A stretch of 64,000 nt of DNA from Heterohyrax brucei (Eukaryota > Chordata > Mammalia > Hyracoidea > Procaviidae), in the NCBI GenBank assembly GCA_028571685.1, contig CM053158.1:61534001-61598000 (forward strand), given 5' to 3'. Within the stretch, counting starts at the first letter, position 1, and each line of letters opens with the position of its first letter. The notes under the pieces are model-generated. The model saw only the letters and a list, made by a program, of their open reading frames with translations, made no database searches and had not been told where the DNA came from. Below, piece by piece: positions 44,322 through 56,096 of the stretch. The translations under genes were made by a program, and so were the position numbers.

Positions 44322-47300
44322 ATGGCTGCACTGAACACATACCTATTAATAATTACATTGAATGTGAATGGACTGAATGCTCCAGTTAAGAGACATCAAG
44401 TGACACTTTGGATCAAAAGATATGACCCATCTATATGTTGTCTACAAGAAACTCACTTGAGATCTAAAGATAGGAACAAACTGAAAATTAAAGGATGGAA
44501 GAATATATATTAAGCTAACAATGAACAAAGAAGAACAGGGGTGGCAATTCTGATCTCAGACAAAATCAATCTTAATGTAAAAATCCACCATTGTGGACAA
44601 AGATGGACACTATTTATTGCTGAAAGGTTCAGTACACAACCAAGACTTAACTATATTAAATATTCATGCACCTAATACCAGAGTATCTAAGTACATCGAA
44701 GAAACACTGACTACACTGAAAAAAGAGTTAGATGACTCCACAGTAATATAGTGGGAGACTTCAACAATCCACTATCAACACTGGACATCAGCTAGAAAAA
44801 AGTTCAGTAAAGATATAGAAGACCTCATTGCCACAATTAACCAACTGAACCTCAAAGATATACACAGAACTTTCCATACATCAGCAGACAACTACACCTT
44901 CTTCTCCGGTGCGCATGGAACATTCTCCAGAATTCATCATGTGTTAGGACATAATGCAATTCTCAACAAAATCCATACCACTGAATTACTGCAAAGCATC
45001 TTCTCAGATCATAAAGCCATACAAGTAGAAATTAATAGCAGAAAAAAACATAGATAGAAAGTGGAACTCTTGGAAATTGAACAACATTTTGCTAAAAAAA
45101 GGGGGGGGGTTATAGAAGAAATCAAGGATGAAATAAAGACATTCATGGATTCCAATGAGAATGAAAACACTTCCTACCAGAACCTATGGGATACAGCCAA
45201 AGCAGTGCTCAGAGGTCTGTTTATCTCCATAAATGCACACATCTGGGTGGAAGAAAGAAACCAAATCAAGGAACTAACCATACAGCTTGAACAAGTAGAG
45301 ACAGAACAACAGAGGAACTCCTCAGGCACCAGAAGAAATCAGATCATAAAGATTAGAGCAGAGCTAAATGAATTAGAGAATAGAAAAACAACTGAAAAAA
45401 TTGAAAAGACCCAAAGCTGGTTTTTTGAAAAGATCAACCAAATCCTCAAACCAATGGCTAAACTTACTAAAGAAAAGCAGAAAAGGAAACAAATAACCCA
45501 AATTAGAAATGAGAGCGGAGTTGTCACAAGAGATACAACAGAAGTCAAAAACATCATAACAGAATACTATGAAAGATTGTACTCTAACAAATTGGAAAAC
45601 CTAGAGGAAATGGACAAATTCCTTGACTCATACCACCTACTCAAATTATCACAACGTGAAGCAGAACAACTTAATAAACCCATCACAAAGGAAGAGATTG
45701 AAAAGGTCATCAAAACACTGCCAAACAAAAAAAAGTCCAGGCCCAGATGGCTTCACTGCAGAATTCTACCAAGCATTTAGAGAACAGGTATCTCCAATAC
45801 TACTGAGACTATTTCACAGTATAGAAAGGGATGGAGTACTACCAAACTCTATGAAGCCAGCATAACTGATACCAAAGCCAGGTAAAGATCCAACAAAGAA
45901 GGAGAACTACAGACCAATATCACTCATGAATCTAGATGCAAAAATCTTCAACAAAATTCTTGCCAATAGAATACAACAACATGCCAAAGCAATAATCCAT
46001 CCAGACCAAGTCGGATTCATACTAGGGATACAAGGCTGGTTCAACATCAGAAAAACAAATTAATGTGATTAACCACATAAATAACACAAAAGACAAGAAT
46101 CACCTGATTTTGTCCATTGATGCAGAAAAGGCATTTGATAAAGTCCAACACCCATTCAGGCTAAAAACTCTTAGCAAAATAGGCATAGACAGAAAATTCT
46201 TCAATGCAATAAGGGCCATTTATACAAAGCCAATTGCCCACATCATCCTGAATGGAGACAGACTGAAAGACTTTCCCTTGAGAACAGAAACTAAACAAGG
46301 ATGCCTACTCTCACCTCTCCTATGGAACATTGTACTAGAACTTCTAGCCAGAGCAATTAGACAAGACAAGAAATAAAGGACATCTGCATAGGCAAGGAAG
46401 AAGTTAAAATCTGCCTTTTTGCAGATAATATGATTATATATGCAGAGAATCCCAAAGAATCTATAGGTAAACTACTCAAACTGATAGAAGAGTTCAGCAA
46501 AGTCTCAGGATAGAAGAGAAACATAAGTGAATCAGTAGGATTCCTTTATACCAAAAACAAGACTGTTAATGAAGAAATCATCAAATCAATACCATTACTA
46601 TAGCCCCTAACAAGATAAAGTACCTAGGAATTAATCTAACCAGAGAAATAACAGACCTTTACAAAGAGAACTACAAGCCATTACTACAAGAAACTAAGAG
46701 AGACTTAGATAAATGGAAAAACCTACCCTGCTCATGGATAGGAAGACTTAACATTGTGAAAATGTCTATTTTACCCAAAGCAATCTACTTATATAATGCA
46801 ATCCCAATACACATTCCAGTGTCTTTGTTTAATGAAGTGGAGAAACAAATTACCTATTTTGTTTGGAAAGGGAAGAAACCCCGGATAAGGTACTACTAAA
46901 GAAGAAGAACACACTGGGAGGCCTCTCATTACCCAACCTTAGAATATACTACACTGCCACGGTGGTCAAACAGCCTGGTACTGGCACAAGAACAGACAGA
47001 TGGATCAGTGGAACAGAATTGAGACTCCAGAGATGACATCATCTTTGTGTGAACAGCTGATATTCGGCAAAGGCCCTAAGATGTTAAGCTGGGGTAAAAA
47101 CAGTATCTTCAACAAATGATGCTGGCAAAATTGGATATCCATCTGCAATGAATTGAAAGAAGATCCATATCTTACATCTTATACAAAAACCAATTCCAAC
47201 TGGATAAAAGACCAAAATATCAAATCTAAAACAATAAAGCTCATCCAAGAAAAGTTAGGAACAACAATGGAAGTTTTAATACACAATGTGGACAGACTCC

Positions 47301-48136
47301 CACATCTGTCAAACAAACCACAATCAATGGAAGAGAAAATAGATAAATGGGAACTATTAAGAATCAAACACTTTAGCTAATCCAAAGACTTTATTAATAG
47401 AATTAAAAGAACACCCACAGAATGGGAAAAAATATTTGGCAACTCTATGTCAGACTGACTCCTGATCTCCACAATCTATAAAATAGTACAAAATATCAAT
47501 AAGAAGAAGGTAAATCATCCAATTAAGCGATGGGCAAAGGAGATGGACAGAAATTTCACTAAAGAGGAGATTCAGGCAGCCAAAAAACACATGAGGACAT
47601 GTTCACGATCTTTAGTTATTAAAGAAATTCAAATCAAGACAACAATGAGATACTATCTCACCCCAACAAGGTTGGCCATGATCCAAGAAACACAAAACAA
47701 CAAATGCCGGAGAGGCTTGGAGAATGTGGAACCCTTCTACACTGTTGGTGGGGTTGTAGAGTGGTCCAGCCTCTTTGGAAAGCAATCCGGCGCTTCCTTA
47801 AAAAAATGGATCTAGATATACCATTTGACCCAGTAATTCCACTACTTGGAATATATCCTACAGAATCAGGCCTTTCACACCAACGGACACATGCACAAGA
47901 ATATTTATCACAGCACAGTCCACGATAGCAAAGAGATGGAATCAACCCAGATGCCCAACAACAGAAGAATGCATAGGTAAACTATGGTATATATACTCAA
48001 TGGAGCACTATGCAATGATAAAGAATAACGATGATTCCAAAAAATATCTCATAACCTAGTTTCAACTGGAAGACATTACGTTGAGTGACAGTACTTAGCG
48101 ACAGAAGGACAAATATTGTATGAGATCTCTACGGTA
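44322..48136 (+). pseudogene. L1 ORF2, broken endonuclease/reverse transcriptase
   Basis: The span is about 1,270 codons, the usual ORF2 length. The endonuclease N-terminus (ITLNVNGLNAPVKR near residues 10-23; QETHL) is readable to the stop at 44,513. Reverse transcriptase segments follow in shifting frames ([16 protein letters not shown] at about 46,110-46,160; [11 protein letters not shown]). The catalytic FADD reads FADN at 46,418-46,429, an independent inactivating change. The C-terminal region ends with 'KDKYCMRSLR' and TAA at 48,134. Confidence 0.9.
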
Positions 48137-48188
48137 AGATCTCAAAAACAGACTTGTGTATAGAAGACAAGACTCTTTGACAGCTCCA

Positions 48189-48219
48189 AGGGAGGGGAGG
48201 GAGGAAGGGCGAGGGGGGT
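48189..48219 (+). repeat. G-rich polypurine block of the L1 3' UTR
   Basis: GGGAGGGGAGGGAGG followed by AAGGGCGAGGGGGG. Four or more G-runs could form a quadruplex, a general property of L1 3' UTRs. Confidence 0.8.
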
Positions 48220-49124
48220 AGAGTTTAGATTAGATAGCTGCTAGAAATCTGGTTGGGTGAAATTGGTGATAGCACACATTAGAAACCAGAACAACATTAA
48301 GTGGACTTCAGCATAACTTGAGTACTCCTTCCATCTTAACCCAATATTGCAAGGATAGAGTCGCTGGGGCAGGAGGCAGGGGACTACACTCTTAGGCAAA
48401 ATCGAGGCCAATTGGCACAACTAGCGTTTTGCTAAGAGTGCTCTCTGCACCCCACATTGGTGAGTGGCATATGGGGTCTTAAAAGCTGCCATCCGAGGAC
48501 ACAGCAAATGGTCCCAACTCAGCAGGAACAGATACTCACCGAGGACCAAAATGACATGGGGTAAAGACAACCCAGAAGACAGAGAGACCCACATTAGTGT
48601 GTGCTTACATCGACTTGGGATCGGAAGAACCGGATGGTGCCCAGGCACCACCAGTGATAGCTCCGATGGAGCTCACTAAGTTGAGTCTCACTGGAAACAC
48701 AAGAATAAAAAGGGGTGCATCCTCAGATCTCCACTAAAAGACCTCAATTGATGGTCCAGTGGTTTCGGGGTTCCCCTGGGAGCATGGCTCCTGGCCCTGA
48801 TGCTGCCCTTGCCCATAAATCATAATGAAGGTCCACTCTTTGGACAGGAATGGATTGGACTTGGCGATGCAGAGTGACCATATATTGGATGCACTTTACA
48901 GTTCTATGCATCTATAGGATATCATCCTGCTGACCTCTGGCTGGAGGAAGGAGAGTGGGTGGAGAGGAGCAGAAAGGAGGCTGTTGGGAGGATGAGACAT
49001 GTATGGAGCCGAGAGGAATAGTGTGCTGTCACTGGGTAGGGAGAGCAGTGGAACCTGCATATAGGTGGGCATGTAAATTTATATGGGAAAGTACATTTTC
49101 ACTTGGTCACATTAAATTAAAAAA

Positions 49125-49139
49125 AAAATTGCTCTGAAG
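49125..49139 (+). repeat. Right L1 target-site duplication
   Basis: Partner of 41,954-41,968; it partly overlaps the A tail. Confidence 0.92.
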
Positions 49140-49270
49140 GTAGGCACTGGCATGGGTGCATAGCTTCCCAAGGGGAGTGCTTCAAAGACGACCATAGTGA
49201 TACTCAGCAGTGAGGTACGTAGCACTTACAACGATTTAGTTCGACACTGACGTAATTGTCAGATTTTGTA

Positions 49271-50156
49271 TATTAAGTACCAGTGGAGTATTAAGAATTA
49301 CCCAAAAACTCGAATTCAAGTTGTTCAACTTGGTCACTTCGGCAAACTCACCATTTAGAAATACTGTAAGAAACTGGATGGAGGTGGCCAGAAAAGACAC
49401 GGGCCCAGGCTTCCATTTGCCACAGGAATTGACACAGAACACTCAGCATGTGGAATGGATGAAAGGACCAATTTTGAGCCTTGTGGGATGGTGTGGTGAC
49501 TATGTAAACACCCCACTGTGATTTCAAGAATGCTACAGGCGTGTAACTAACGGTCTTCATTGCCACCATGCTAATCAAGTTCCTGCCTCCCAAAGGACAA
49601 GGCAGGATGGCTCTACCAGAAGGGGTCCTGTGACAGTGAATTAGTTCTTGCACTCTCCTGTCAGCCTGCCCAAACTACCTCAGAGCTGTTCTGCAGTTTG
49701 ACTCTTCCTACCTACTCTCCTCCCTTTCCCTTCTCCTTCCTGGGGAACACATCTCCCACCTCCCCTTCTAAGTCTGTTGCAGAGGAGTCCTCACTTGACT
49801 CTACTTTCCAGAGGACCCAAAGCAGCACAGGATATAAAGCATAAATTGTAGATGATTTAGTAAGTGGTGGCCTCTTCCTAACACTTGAAGCATAGCAATT
49901 GTCCTTCCATGTGAGTGACTCTCTTCTCAAATGTCACTGGAGGAAAGATAAAGTATCACCAACTGTCACACTCAGCCTCTCCACCCTAAGAGCCACTCCC
50001 TGTGCCACTCCCTCCTGGTACACCATGGGCCACACCTCAGTTACAATGACACACCTTCTCCACTTCACCTTAACAAGGACACACATACATATAGTGCAGT
50101 CTTTCTCAAGGGCTATTACTCATTTCTAGACGTCAGTAAGCTTATTCTCTCCCTTT
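49271..50156. other. Intergenic DNA, no recognisable feature
   Basis: Unique sequence of medium GC. Short frames at 49.3-49.9 kb show no domain or repeat signature. Confidence 0.5.
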
Positions 50157-50745
50157 CTTGTCATGTACTGTTGTTGAGTGCCACCAAGTCCATCCTGACT
50201 CCTAGAAATCCCAGAAACAACAGAACATAATGCTGCCCAGTTCTGTACTATCCTCATAATCACTGCTATGTTTGAGCCCATTGTTGCATTCAGTGTGTCA
50301 GTCCATCTCACTGAGGGTCCTGACCCTCTACCAAGCATAATTTTCTGATAACATATCGAAAGTTCCTTTTGCATCCTTGCTTCTAAGGAGCATTCTGACT
50401 ACTTCTTCCAAGACACATTTGTTCGTTCATCTGGCAGTCCATGGTATATTCAGTATTCTTTGCCAACAGCATAATTAAAATGCATCAACTCTTCTCTGGT
50501 CTTCCTTATTCATTGTTCAGCTTTCACATGCATATGAAAAACCAAAAAACCAAACCCACTGCCATCCAGTTGGGTCCGACTCACACTGACCCTAGAGGTC
50601 AGAGTAGAACTGCCTCACAGTGTTTCTAAGGAGAGCCTGGTGGATTTCAACCGCCTATCTTTTGGTTAGCAGATGTAGCACTTAGCCTACTATGCCACAT
50701 CCATATGAGGTGATTAAAAATGACATACTACTACACTAACAACAA
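50157..50745 (-). mobile_element. RTE LINE 3' end, split by AfroSINE
   Basis: Read on the minus strand, text matching 25.8-26.1 kb runs down to a 'GGTGGCACTCAACAACAG' tail (plus strand 50,170-50,190). The best-preserved RTE C-terminal peptide in the window lies at about 50,190-50,360. Upstream RTE text may resume after the SINE, to about 50,745. Confidence 0.8.
50538..50695 (-). mobile_element. AfroSINE in RTE, 13-bp target duplication
   Basis: Reverse copy bounded by CACATGCATATGA (50,525-50,537) and CACATCCATATGA (50,696-50,708). Confidence 0.94.
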
Positions 50746-50814
50746 AAATAAAAATAAAATGCCTTGCATTTGATCCTAATAGTAAAGTTGAGTGGTAGAC
50801 AGCACCAAAATTAT

Positions 50815-50960
50815 TACCCCCACTCTACAAAGAAAGAAACTGAGACTCAGAGTTCCTGAGTGTCAGGTTTCAAATCTGTCTGATGAAGAACTGAACTATA
50901 CAATCTCTTAGTCTTTTTCCACTTCTAAAACTGTATGATTCCCATAATTGGTTCAAGATC
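50815..50960 (+). mobile_element. MIR SINE fragment
   Basis: 'gaaactgagactcagag' then 'ggtttcaaatctgtctga' is the MIR core order in forward orientation. Confidence 0.6.
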
Positions 50961-51059
50961 ACAAAGCTACTGATTAGTAGCAGTCAAGAAATCCCCTTTT
51001 TGTTTAAGCCAGTTTGGGGTTTGGTTTGCCTATACCAGCAATACAGCACTACATGGCTT

Positions 51060-51180
51060 ACATCACTTAGTTATACTTAATGAGGTATTACCTCCCCCTC
51101 CCCCCCATTTTACAGATGAGTAAACTGGGGCATGGATAAGCAATTTCACCTGGCTAGAAAGTGGATCAACTCTACAACCT
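51060..51180 (+). mobile_element. MIR SINE fragment
   Basis: 'ccccattttacagatgagta' with 'aaactgggg' is a clear MIR core; the ends are lost. Confidence 0.7.
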
Positions 51181-51231
51181 TCCTGCTGTTGCCTCTGACC
51201 ACATGTGCCTATTTATTTAAAATTAAATACA

Positions 51232-51728
51232 TTGTGGCTATCACTGGTAGTGCCCAGCCACCACCAGTGATAGCCATGAAGGAGCTCACAAAGATGAGCC
51301 TCACTGGCATCACAAGTATAAATAGGGGTGCACCTTGAGATCTCCACTAAAAGACCACAACTGATGGCCCAGGGGCCTCGGAGTTCTACTCAGAGCAGGG
51401 ACCCTGGCCCTTATGCTGCCCCTGTCCATAAATCATAATGAAGGTCAACTTTTCAGACAGCAATGGATTGGACTTGGTGATGCAGAGTGACCACACTGTG
51501 TGGGCACTTTATGGTTCTAGGCATCTATAGGAGGTCGTCCTGTTGATCTCATACTGGAGGAAGGGGAATGGGTCGAGAGGAGAAGATAGTCGACTGTTGG
51601 GAAGAGAAGTCGCGTATGGAGCAGAGAGGAAGAGTGTGCTGTCACCATGCAGGGACAGCAGTGGAAGCTGCATGTAGGTCAGCATGCAAATTTACTGGAA
51701 ATATACATTTTCATTCAATCATAATAAA
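51232..51728 (+). mobile_element. 5'-truncated L1 3' end with a foldback 5' junction
   Basis: L1 3' UTR flanked by AAAATTAAATACA (51,219-51,231 and 51,729-51,741). The first bases are not L1-like in order: TGGCTATCACTGGT (51,235-51,248) is the exact reverse complement of ACCAGTGATAGCCA (51,263-51,276) inside the L1 body, a 14-bp inverted repeat at the 5' junction. Confidence 0.92.
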
Positions 51729-51741
51729 AAAATTAAATACA

Positions 51742-53344
51742 GTAAGAAATTTAGCTTCTCAGACACCCTAGTCACATTTTAAGTGCTCAAAGGTCACACA
51801 TGATTAACAGTTGCCATATTGGACAGTGCAGAATAGAACAGATTTCTGTAACCACAAAGCGCTGTTGTACAGCAGTGTTGATCTAGAACATTTGGCTGGT
51901 CTAGAATGTTTATGACCACTACCCTATAATCATGATAAACTCTTATTATCAAAGAGGAAGATCAAAATGTCACTTATTCAGCTACTCTGCCAGCTGTTTC
52001 TGGCATGCCATTGGCTAGACAGCTCAGACAACTGCCCTGGAAAGTAAAAGAAACATTTAAAAAGTGGTATGGACATTCTCTCCCTGCCATGTCCTGCTAC
52101 CTGTCAGGATACTTGTTTGTGGCTAACAGTTTTTAGGAGCTACAATCTATGCAGTTAGGTCTGTATTTAAGCTCTCTGGCTATTGACTCAAGAAAGTGAG
52201 GAGGGGGTCTCCTTCTGTTCTGCTTTTCTGCCTAAACTCGAAACAGAGGATAGAAAGAAGCGGCTGACACGTAAATCAAATTCAGGGCCTTCTCTGAGCC
52301 ACGAGGGAGGTTAACAGGGAACTGGGTACCTTCCTTCCCCCACCTCACCTTCTGCCAAGCAGAGACTCCCCTGAAGAAAGAAGGCACTGCCAAGTATCTG
52401 CCCACTGTAGACTGCACTTGGTCAGGATAAGGGCAAAGCCAGTGACTACATTCTGTGAACAGCTGGCAATGAGGTGGCAAGAGGGTGACTTCAGAAAACT
52501 CTGGAGCCACAGGCCTGGTCTAACTCTTTGCCAAAGAATAGCCAAATATATGGGGGGAGGGGGATGGGAAGACTACAGAAATGTCACAAAGATAACAGAC
52601 ATTTTGGGAGAATCAGCCATGAAGGACAATTTGCTTCGTCTGTTTGATCAATGTAAACATCTCCACTCATTTACTCATCAGGTATTTACTGTGTCCTGCA
52701 GATAAAACTCTAAGGGAAAACAACAATAAAAGATTTGTTCTCCAGCTCATATCTTAATAGTGGAGGCGGAGTGACTAGACCATAAACAATAGCCAAGATA
52801 ATCGCAGATTGTGCTCTCAAGGGGACAGGGTGATAAGAAGGAAGGGTGGTGAAGGAAGCTACCTTAGAGAGTATGTCAGAAGCACCTTCCAGCACAGGCC
52901 AACTAAGCTGAGCCACGGAAGTCAGAAGAAAAGCTGCTCTAGACAGACCCGGAAACAGCAAGTGCCAAGGCCCGGTGGCAATAAGGAGTTTGGTAGAAAA
53001 GCTCTAGTATGCTTGCAGTGTACTGAGCTGGAAAGGTGATCAGTGCCCTACAAGGCAGAGCTGGGTCAGGGGGAATCTTGGTGGGGAGGTTTGTAAGGAC
53101 TCCCCGTGATTGTCAAGATTCTCTTTGTGAATTCAGTAGTTCTTCCTTACGTATTAACACACCAGCATGATGGTTTGTTCCTACAGACCTTTGGAGTTTA
53201 ATCTGGGTTCAAGTTTGAAATTTCCACTTTAATGACCTCAAGAAGTTACCTGAATCTCCTCATTTTAATAACCAACAACCTTTATGTTTGAAGCTAACAA
53301 TGTGTGTGGCAAGTAGCTCCAGACCTAAGTCTTATCGAACTGGT
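51742..53344. other. Intergenic DNA, possible ancient repeats only
   Basis: About 52,730-53,040 looks like a worn mammalian-wide repeat, but I cannot name it. A possible reverse MIR lies at 53,215-53,275. No coding evidence. Confidence 0.4.
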
Positions 53345-53455
53345 ACAAAACAAAATGAACTGCTGGCATCAATTTCTACTCATAGGAACCCTATAGGGCA
53401 GAGGAGAGCTGAAGGCCATAGCACATAACCATTACTTCATCTAGGTTTCCTCAGT
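53345..53455 (-). mobile_element. AfroSINE, internally deleted
   Basis: Reverse copy: 'caatttctactcataggaac' to 'catctaggtttcc', lacking about 40 bp of the middle. Confidence 0.78.
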
Positions 53456-54059
53456 CTTATCACTCAAATTTGTCTTTGCATTCGAAAGCAGCCATTACAG
53501 AACTAGTACAAACTTACTTATTTTTTTTAGATTCTTAACAGAACAATCAAAAGTAATTTCCCATGGAAGAGCTTATTGCACTGCTGGGACAATTAACTTT
53601 GTTATTAAAAGTCTCATTTGGTACTACAAGAACTCCATCTTGATCCAAAGTGTGGGTTTATTTGGCCATTTCAGCTCATTTTGTTTCAAAAATGAAAAGC
53701 AACAAAAACCTCCATATCGGTATTTATCATTTTTTATCCTCGCCCTATCCCTTGTTATGCTAGGAGATCCATTCCACGGCTGAGTTTAGACACGCTGAGA
53801 GGAGGTGGCAGGGTGGAAAGAAGAGGGAGGGAGCCAAGAGGAGACAGAAATGAGTTGTAGGGTGGAGACCGAGAGAAAATTAAAAGTCTTAGAAGATAGA
53901 AAAGCTGGAAAAAGGATTTAGTTACCTCTTACCTCAGGGAAGAAAGAAAGATAAGACGAAAAGACAGGTGAAAAGAAGGAAGGACAGAGGGAGGGAAGGC
54001 TAGAATTGTAGACAACGGTAGAAAAGGAAGTAGTAAATAGGTGCAGAGTGACTCAAGTC
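53456..54059. other. Flank of the second CpG island
   Basis: From about 53,800 strongly purine-rich on the plus strand (GAGAGG, AAAGAAGAGGG runs). No gene. Confidence 0.5.
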
Positions 54060-55270
54060 GGACTATGCGGGCAGGAGCAAAGGGGAAAAAGCTAGGGCTG
54101 GAGAAGGCACAGCACAGGAAACCTGGGGCTCAGGTTCCGGAACCAGGATAGTACAGCGCCAGAGTGAGACCGGCGGAAAGACAGAGGACGGAGAGAAGAG
54201 CTGGGAGAGAAACAGTGGGAGTGAAGACAAGGACCAATGGAAGAGCACGGCTCAGGGTTAGGGACCGAAGATAGGGCGAAAAGCAGAACTCACGGGACCA
54301 CTCCCGCACGCAGGAGCCATGGGCAAGCGGCGGCTGGGACTCCACTTGCGGGAGAGGAGCCGGGCAAGGGCCAATGGGAGGGCGAGCCAAAGACGGGGCG
54401 GTCCCTGATCGGGTGCCGAGCCACACAAACCAATAGGAGAGCGAGGCGGGGGCGGGGCTGGGCGGGGTGGCAGCAGCTTGCAGGGCTGAGCCAAGGCCGG
54501 GTGCTTGGGGAGAGGTATCCGGAAGGGGTGGGGGTAGGAGTGGGAATGGGGGTGGGGAGCCGAGCTGACAACCTGTCAAATCCACTTCGGGACAAACTAG
54601 GTCACGCGCTCCCCGCGCCCGGGCGCCCCTGTGGCAGTAGGGGCGGGGGACCGCGCGGGACACCTGCCTGCTACCCTCCCCCCTATGCTGTGAGGCGCTT
54701 GTCCGGTCTCAGCGCACCGCTCCGTTCCGCAGTCGGTCCTGCCGCAGCTACTATCCTGTCCCTGGACTCCATAGGCTGGTGCCGCCAAAGCGCACGATCA
54801 CTGCCTATGAGGTCCCTCCAGGGAGTTGTCACGGCAGTCCTGACAGCCTGGACGCAACCAGCTTCTCAGGAGAAAAACGCAACCCACCCCGGCTTCACTA
54901 AGTTTAGGATTCCCACTCCCCCGCCGCCCTCTCAGGCTTCCACACCACACAGCCTTAAAGGGATCCGGGTCCTAGTGGTCGCTAGGGGCGGAAGCGGGTG
55001 ACGGTGCACTACTTTGCGCGGAAGGATCGGGATGATCTCTTTTCGGGCGAACACAGAGTTCCGTCACTGTGCTTCAAGTCACCTGCGGACGCCGGGGAAC
55101 GCGCCTTGACCCGCGGGAGCTAATGCTCCTGGTTTGCGAATCCGGCGGGAGCTTCTTTGTGTCAGAATGGTGTAACCGGGTTGATTCGAGGGAGGCTGCT
55201 CTTCCCGTCTTCCACTTACTCCCCTCCCTTGGGCACCAACCGAGCTGTCTTCTAATTGGATCCAGGCAGT
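54060..55270. promoter_or_regulatory. Second CpG island, likely noncoding-RNA promoter
   Basis: CpG-dense, GC-rich DNA with an abrupt start and end in AT-rich surroundings. GC boxes cluster at 54,445-54,470 and ETS-like GGAAG cores lie near 54,986 and 55,020. There is no protein frame resembling a known family; long frames are on several strands at once, as expected from stop-poor GC-rich sequence. It may be the promoter of a noncoding transcript running rightward. The location, about 15 kb beyond CCT8L, fits human LINC01003 only by relative position. Confidence 0.7.
54234..54470 (+). promoter_or_regulatory. Three CCAAT boxes plus GC-box cluster
   Basis: CCAAT at 54,234, 54,371 and 54,430, all on the plus strand, followed by GGGGGCGGGGC and GGGCGGGG at 54,448-54,467. 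NF-Y plus SP-type arrangement predicts a start site roughly at 54,480-54,550 (inference). Confidence 0.6.
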
Positions 55271-56096
55271 GAAAGAAAATGAAATAAACTCTCAGTTACA
55301 AGTCAACGTTAATCTAAACCCGAGGGACTATATACTCGCGCAAGTCAACATCACCACGTCGTACTCACGCTCTTCAAATTTCTGGACACCATATATCCAT
55401 TTCTCTTCAATATGGATTCGTAGTTACAGCTGTGTCCGTCTTTTTAACGTCTTCAAAATGAATCTATAATCAAGCAATGCTTCTGTTAATGTATTAACTT
55501 TATTCGTCGTTGTTTCTGGGAACAAATTTGCTTAGGACTTTTCCACTGAATAGACAGTGAATGTAATGCTTTGTTTAGTGTTCACTGCTTGGCCAGTTAA
55601 ATTATGTTAATTTTCCTCTAGAACAAGGTAATGCATTGCTATAAGTAGCAATGACCGACTACTCTACACTTCTCCCAAACTGTAAATTTAACACTGAAAT
55701 TTAGACTAAGGGCTGAAATTTGTAAATGTTTGACAAATTGTTTAAAGTGCTTCTTAATGGAACAAGTGAAAACATTATTTTCACTCAAATAACATTACTT
55801 AGTATTTAGCAAATGTTTATATGCAAAGCATTGTGCTGAAAACATTTTTATTGCTTTATCAAATGCATATTTCATAAAATAATTTTGTTTTAGAGTCCTA
55901 TCTTTATTTAAAGGTGCTTTCTTACTGCTTTGCCGAAAATACAAAATATTTAATATTATCTGAGTATATATATAAAAAAACCAATGCGTATATGTAAAAT
56001 TTAACGTAAATGTCATCAATTAGGAAAGGAAGTTATGTATGAAACAGCATTTTAAAAATTTAACATAAAAGTTATCATTTATTAGCAGTGTTACTA
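55271..56096. other. AT-rich DNA, no recognisable feature
   Basis: Unique sequence to the right of the CpG island; no repeat or frame of interest. Confidence 0.5.

Larger units (their letters stand above)
41969..49128 (+). mobile_element. Near full-length L1 LINE, inactive
   Basis: 7.16 kb from a typical 5' start (GGGAGGAGTCAAGATGGCGG at 41,971-41,990, including a YY1-type site) through a 5' UTR of about 1 kb, broken ORF1, broken ORF2 and a 3' UTR of about 1 kb with a G-rich polypurine block, to the A tail at 49,119-49,128. The target duplication is preserved. ORF1 and ORF2 have many stops and shifts, so it cannot move autonomously. Its 3' UTR is the reference for the truncated copies at 23.6, 30.9 and 51.2 kb. 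Confidence 0.95.
41886..49270 (+). mobile_element. Internally deleted mariner, split by L1
   Basis: Left part 41,886-41,968: a terminal block 'caattaagctcatgaactt', then a jump to transposase C-terminal text 'AERVPKLL'. Right part 49,129-49,270: 'CIASQGECFKDD' and the closing terminal block ending 'taattgtcagattttgta'. Removing the L1 leaves a MITE-like element of about 210 bp in the opposite orientation to its neighbour. Confidence 0.78.

Noticed and set aside
54237..55001. 254-codon frame in the second CpG island
   Set aside because: No recognised domain, competing frames on the opposite strand, and GC-driven openness. Left as noncoding promoter DNA.
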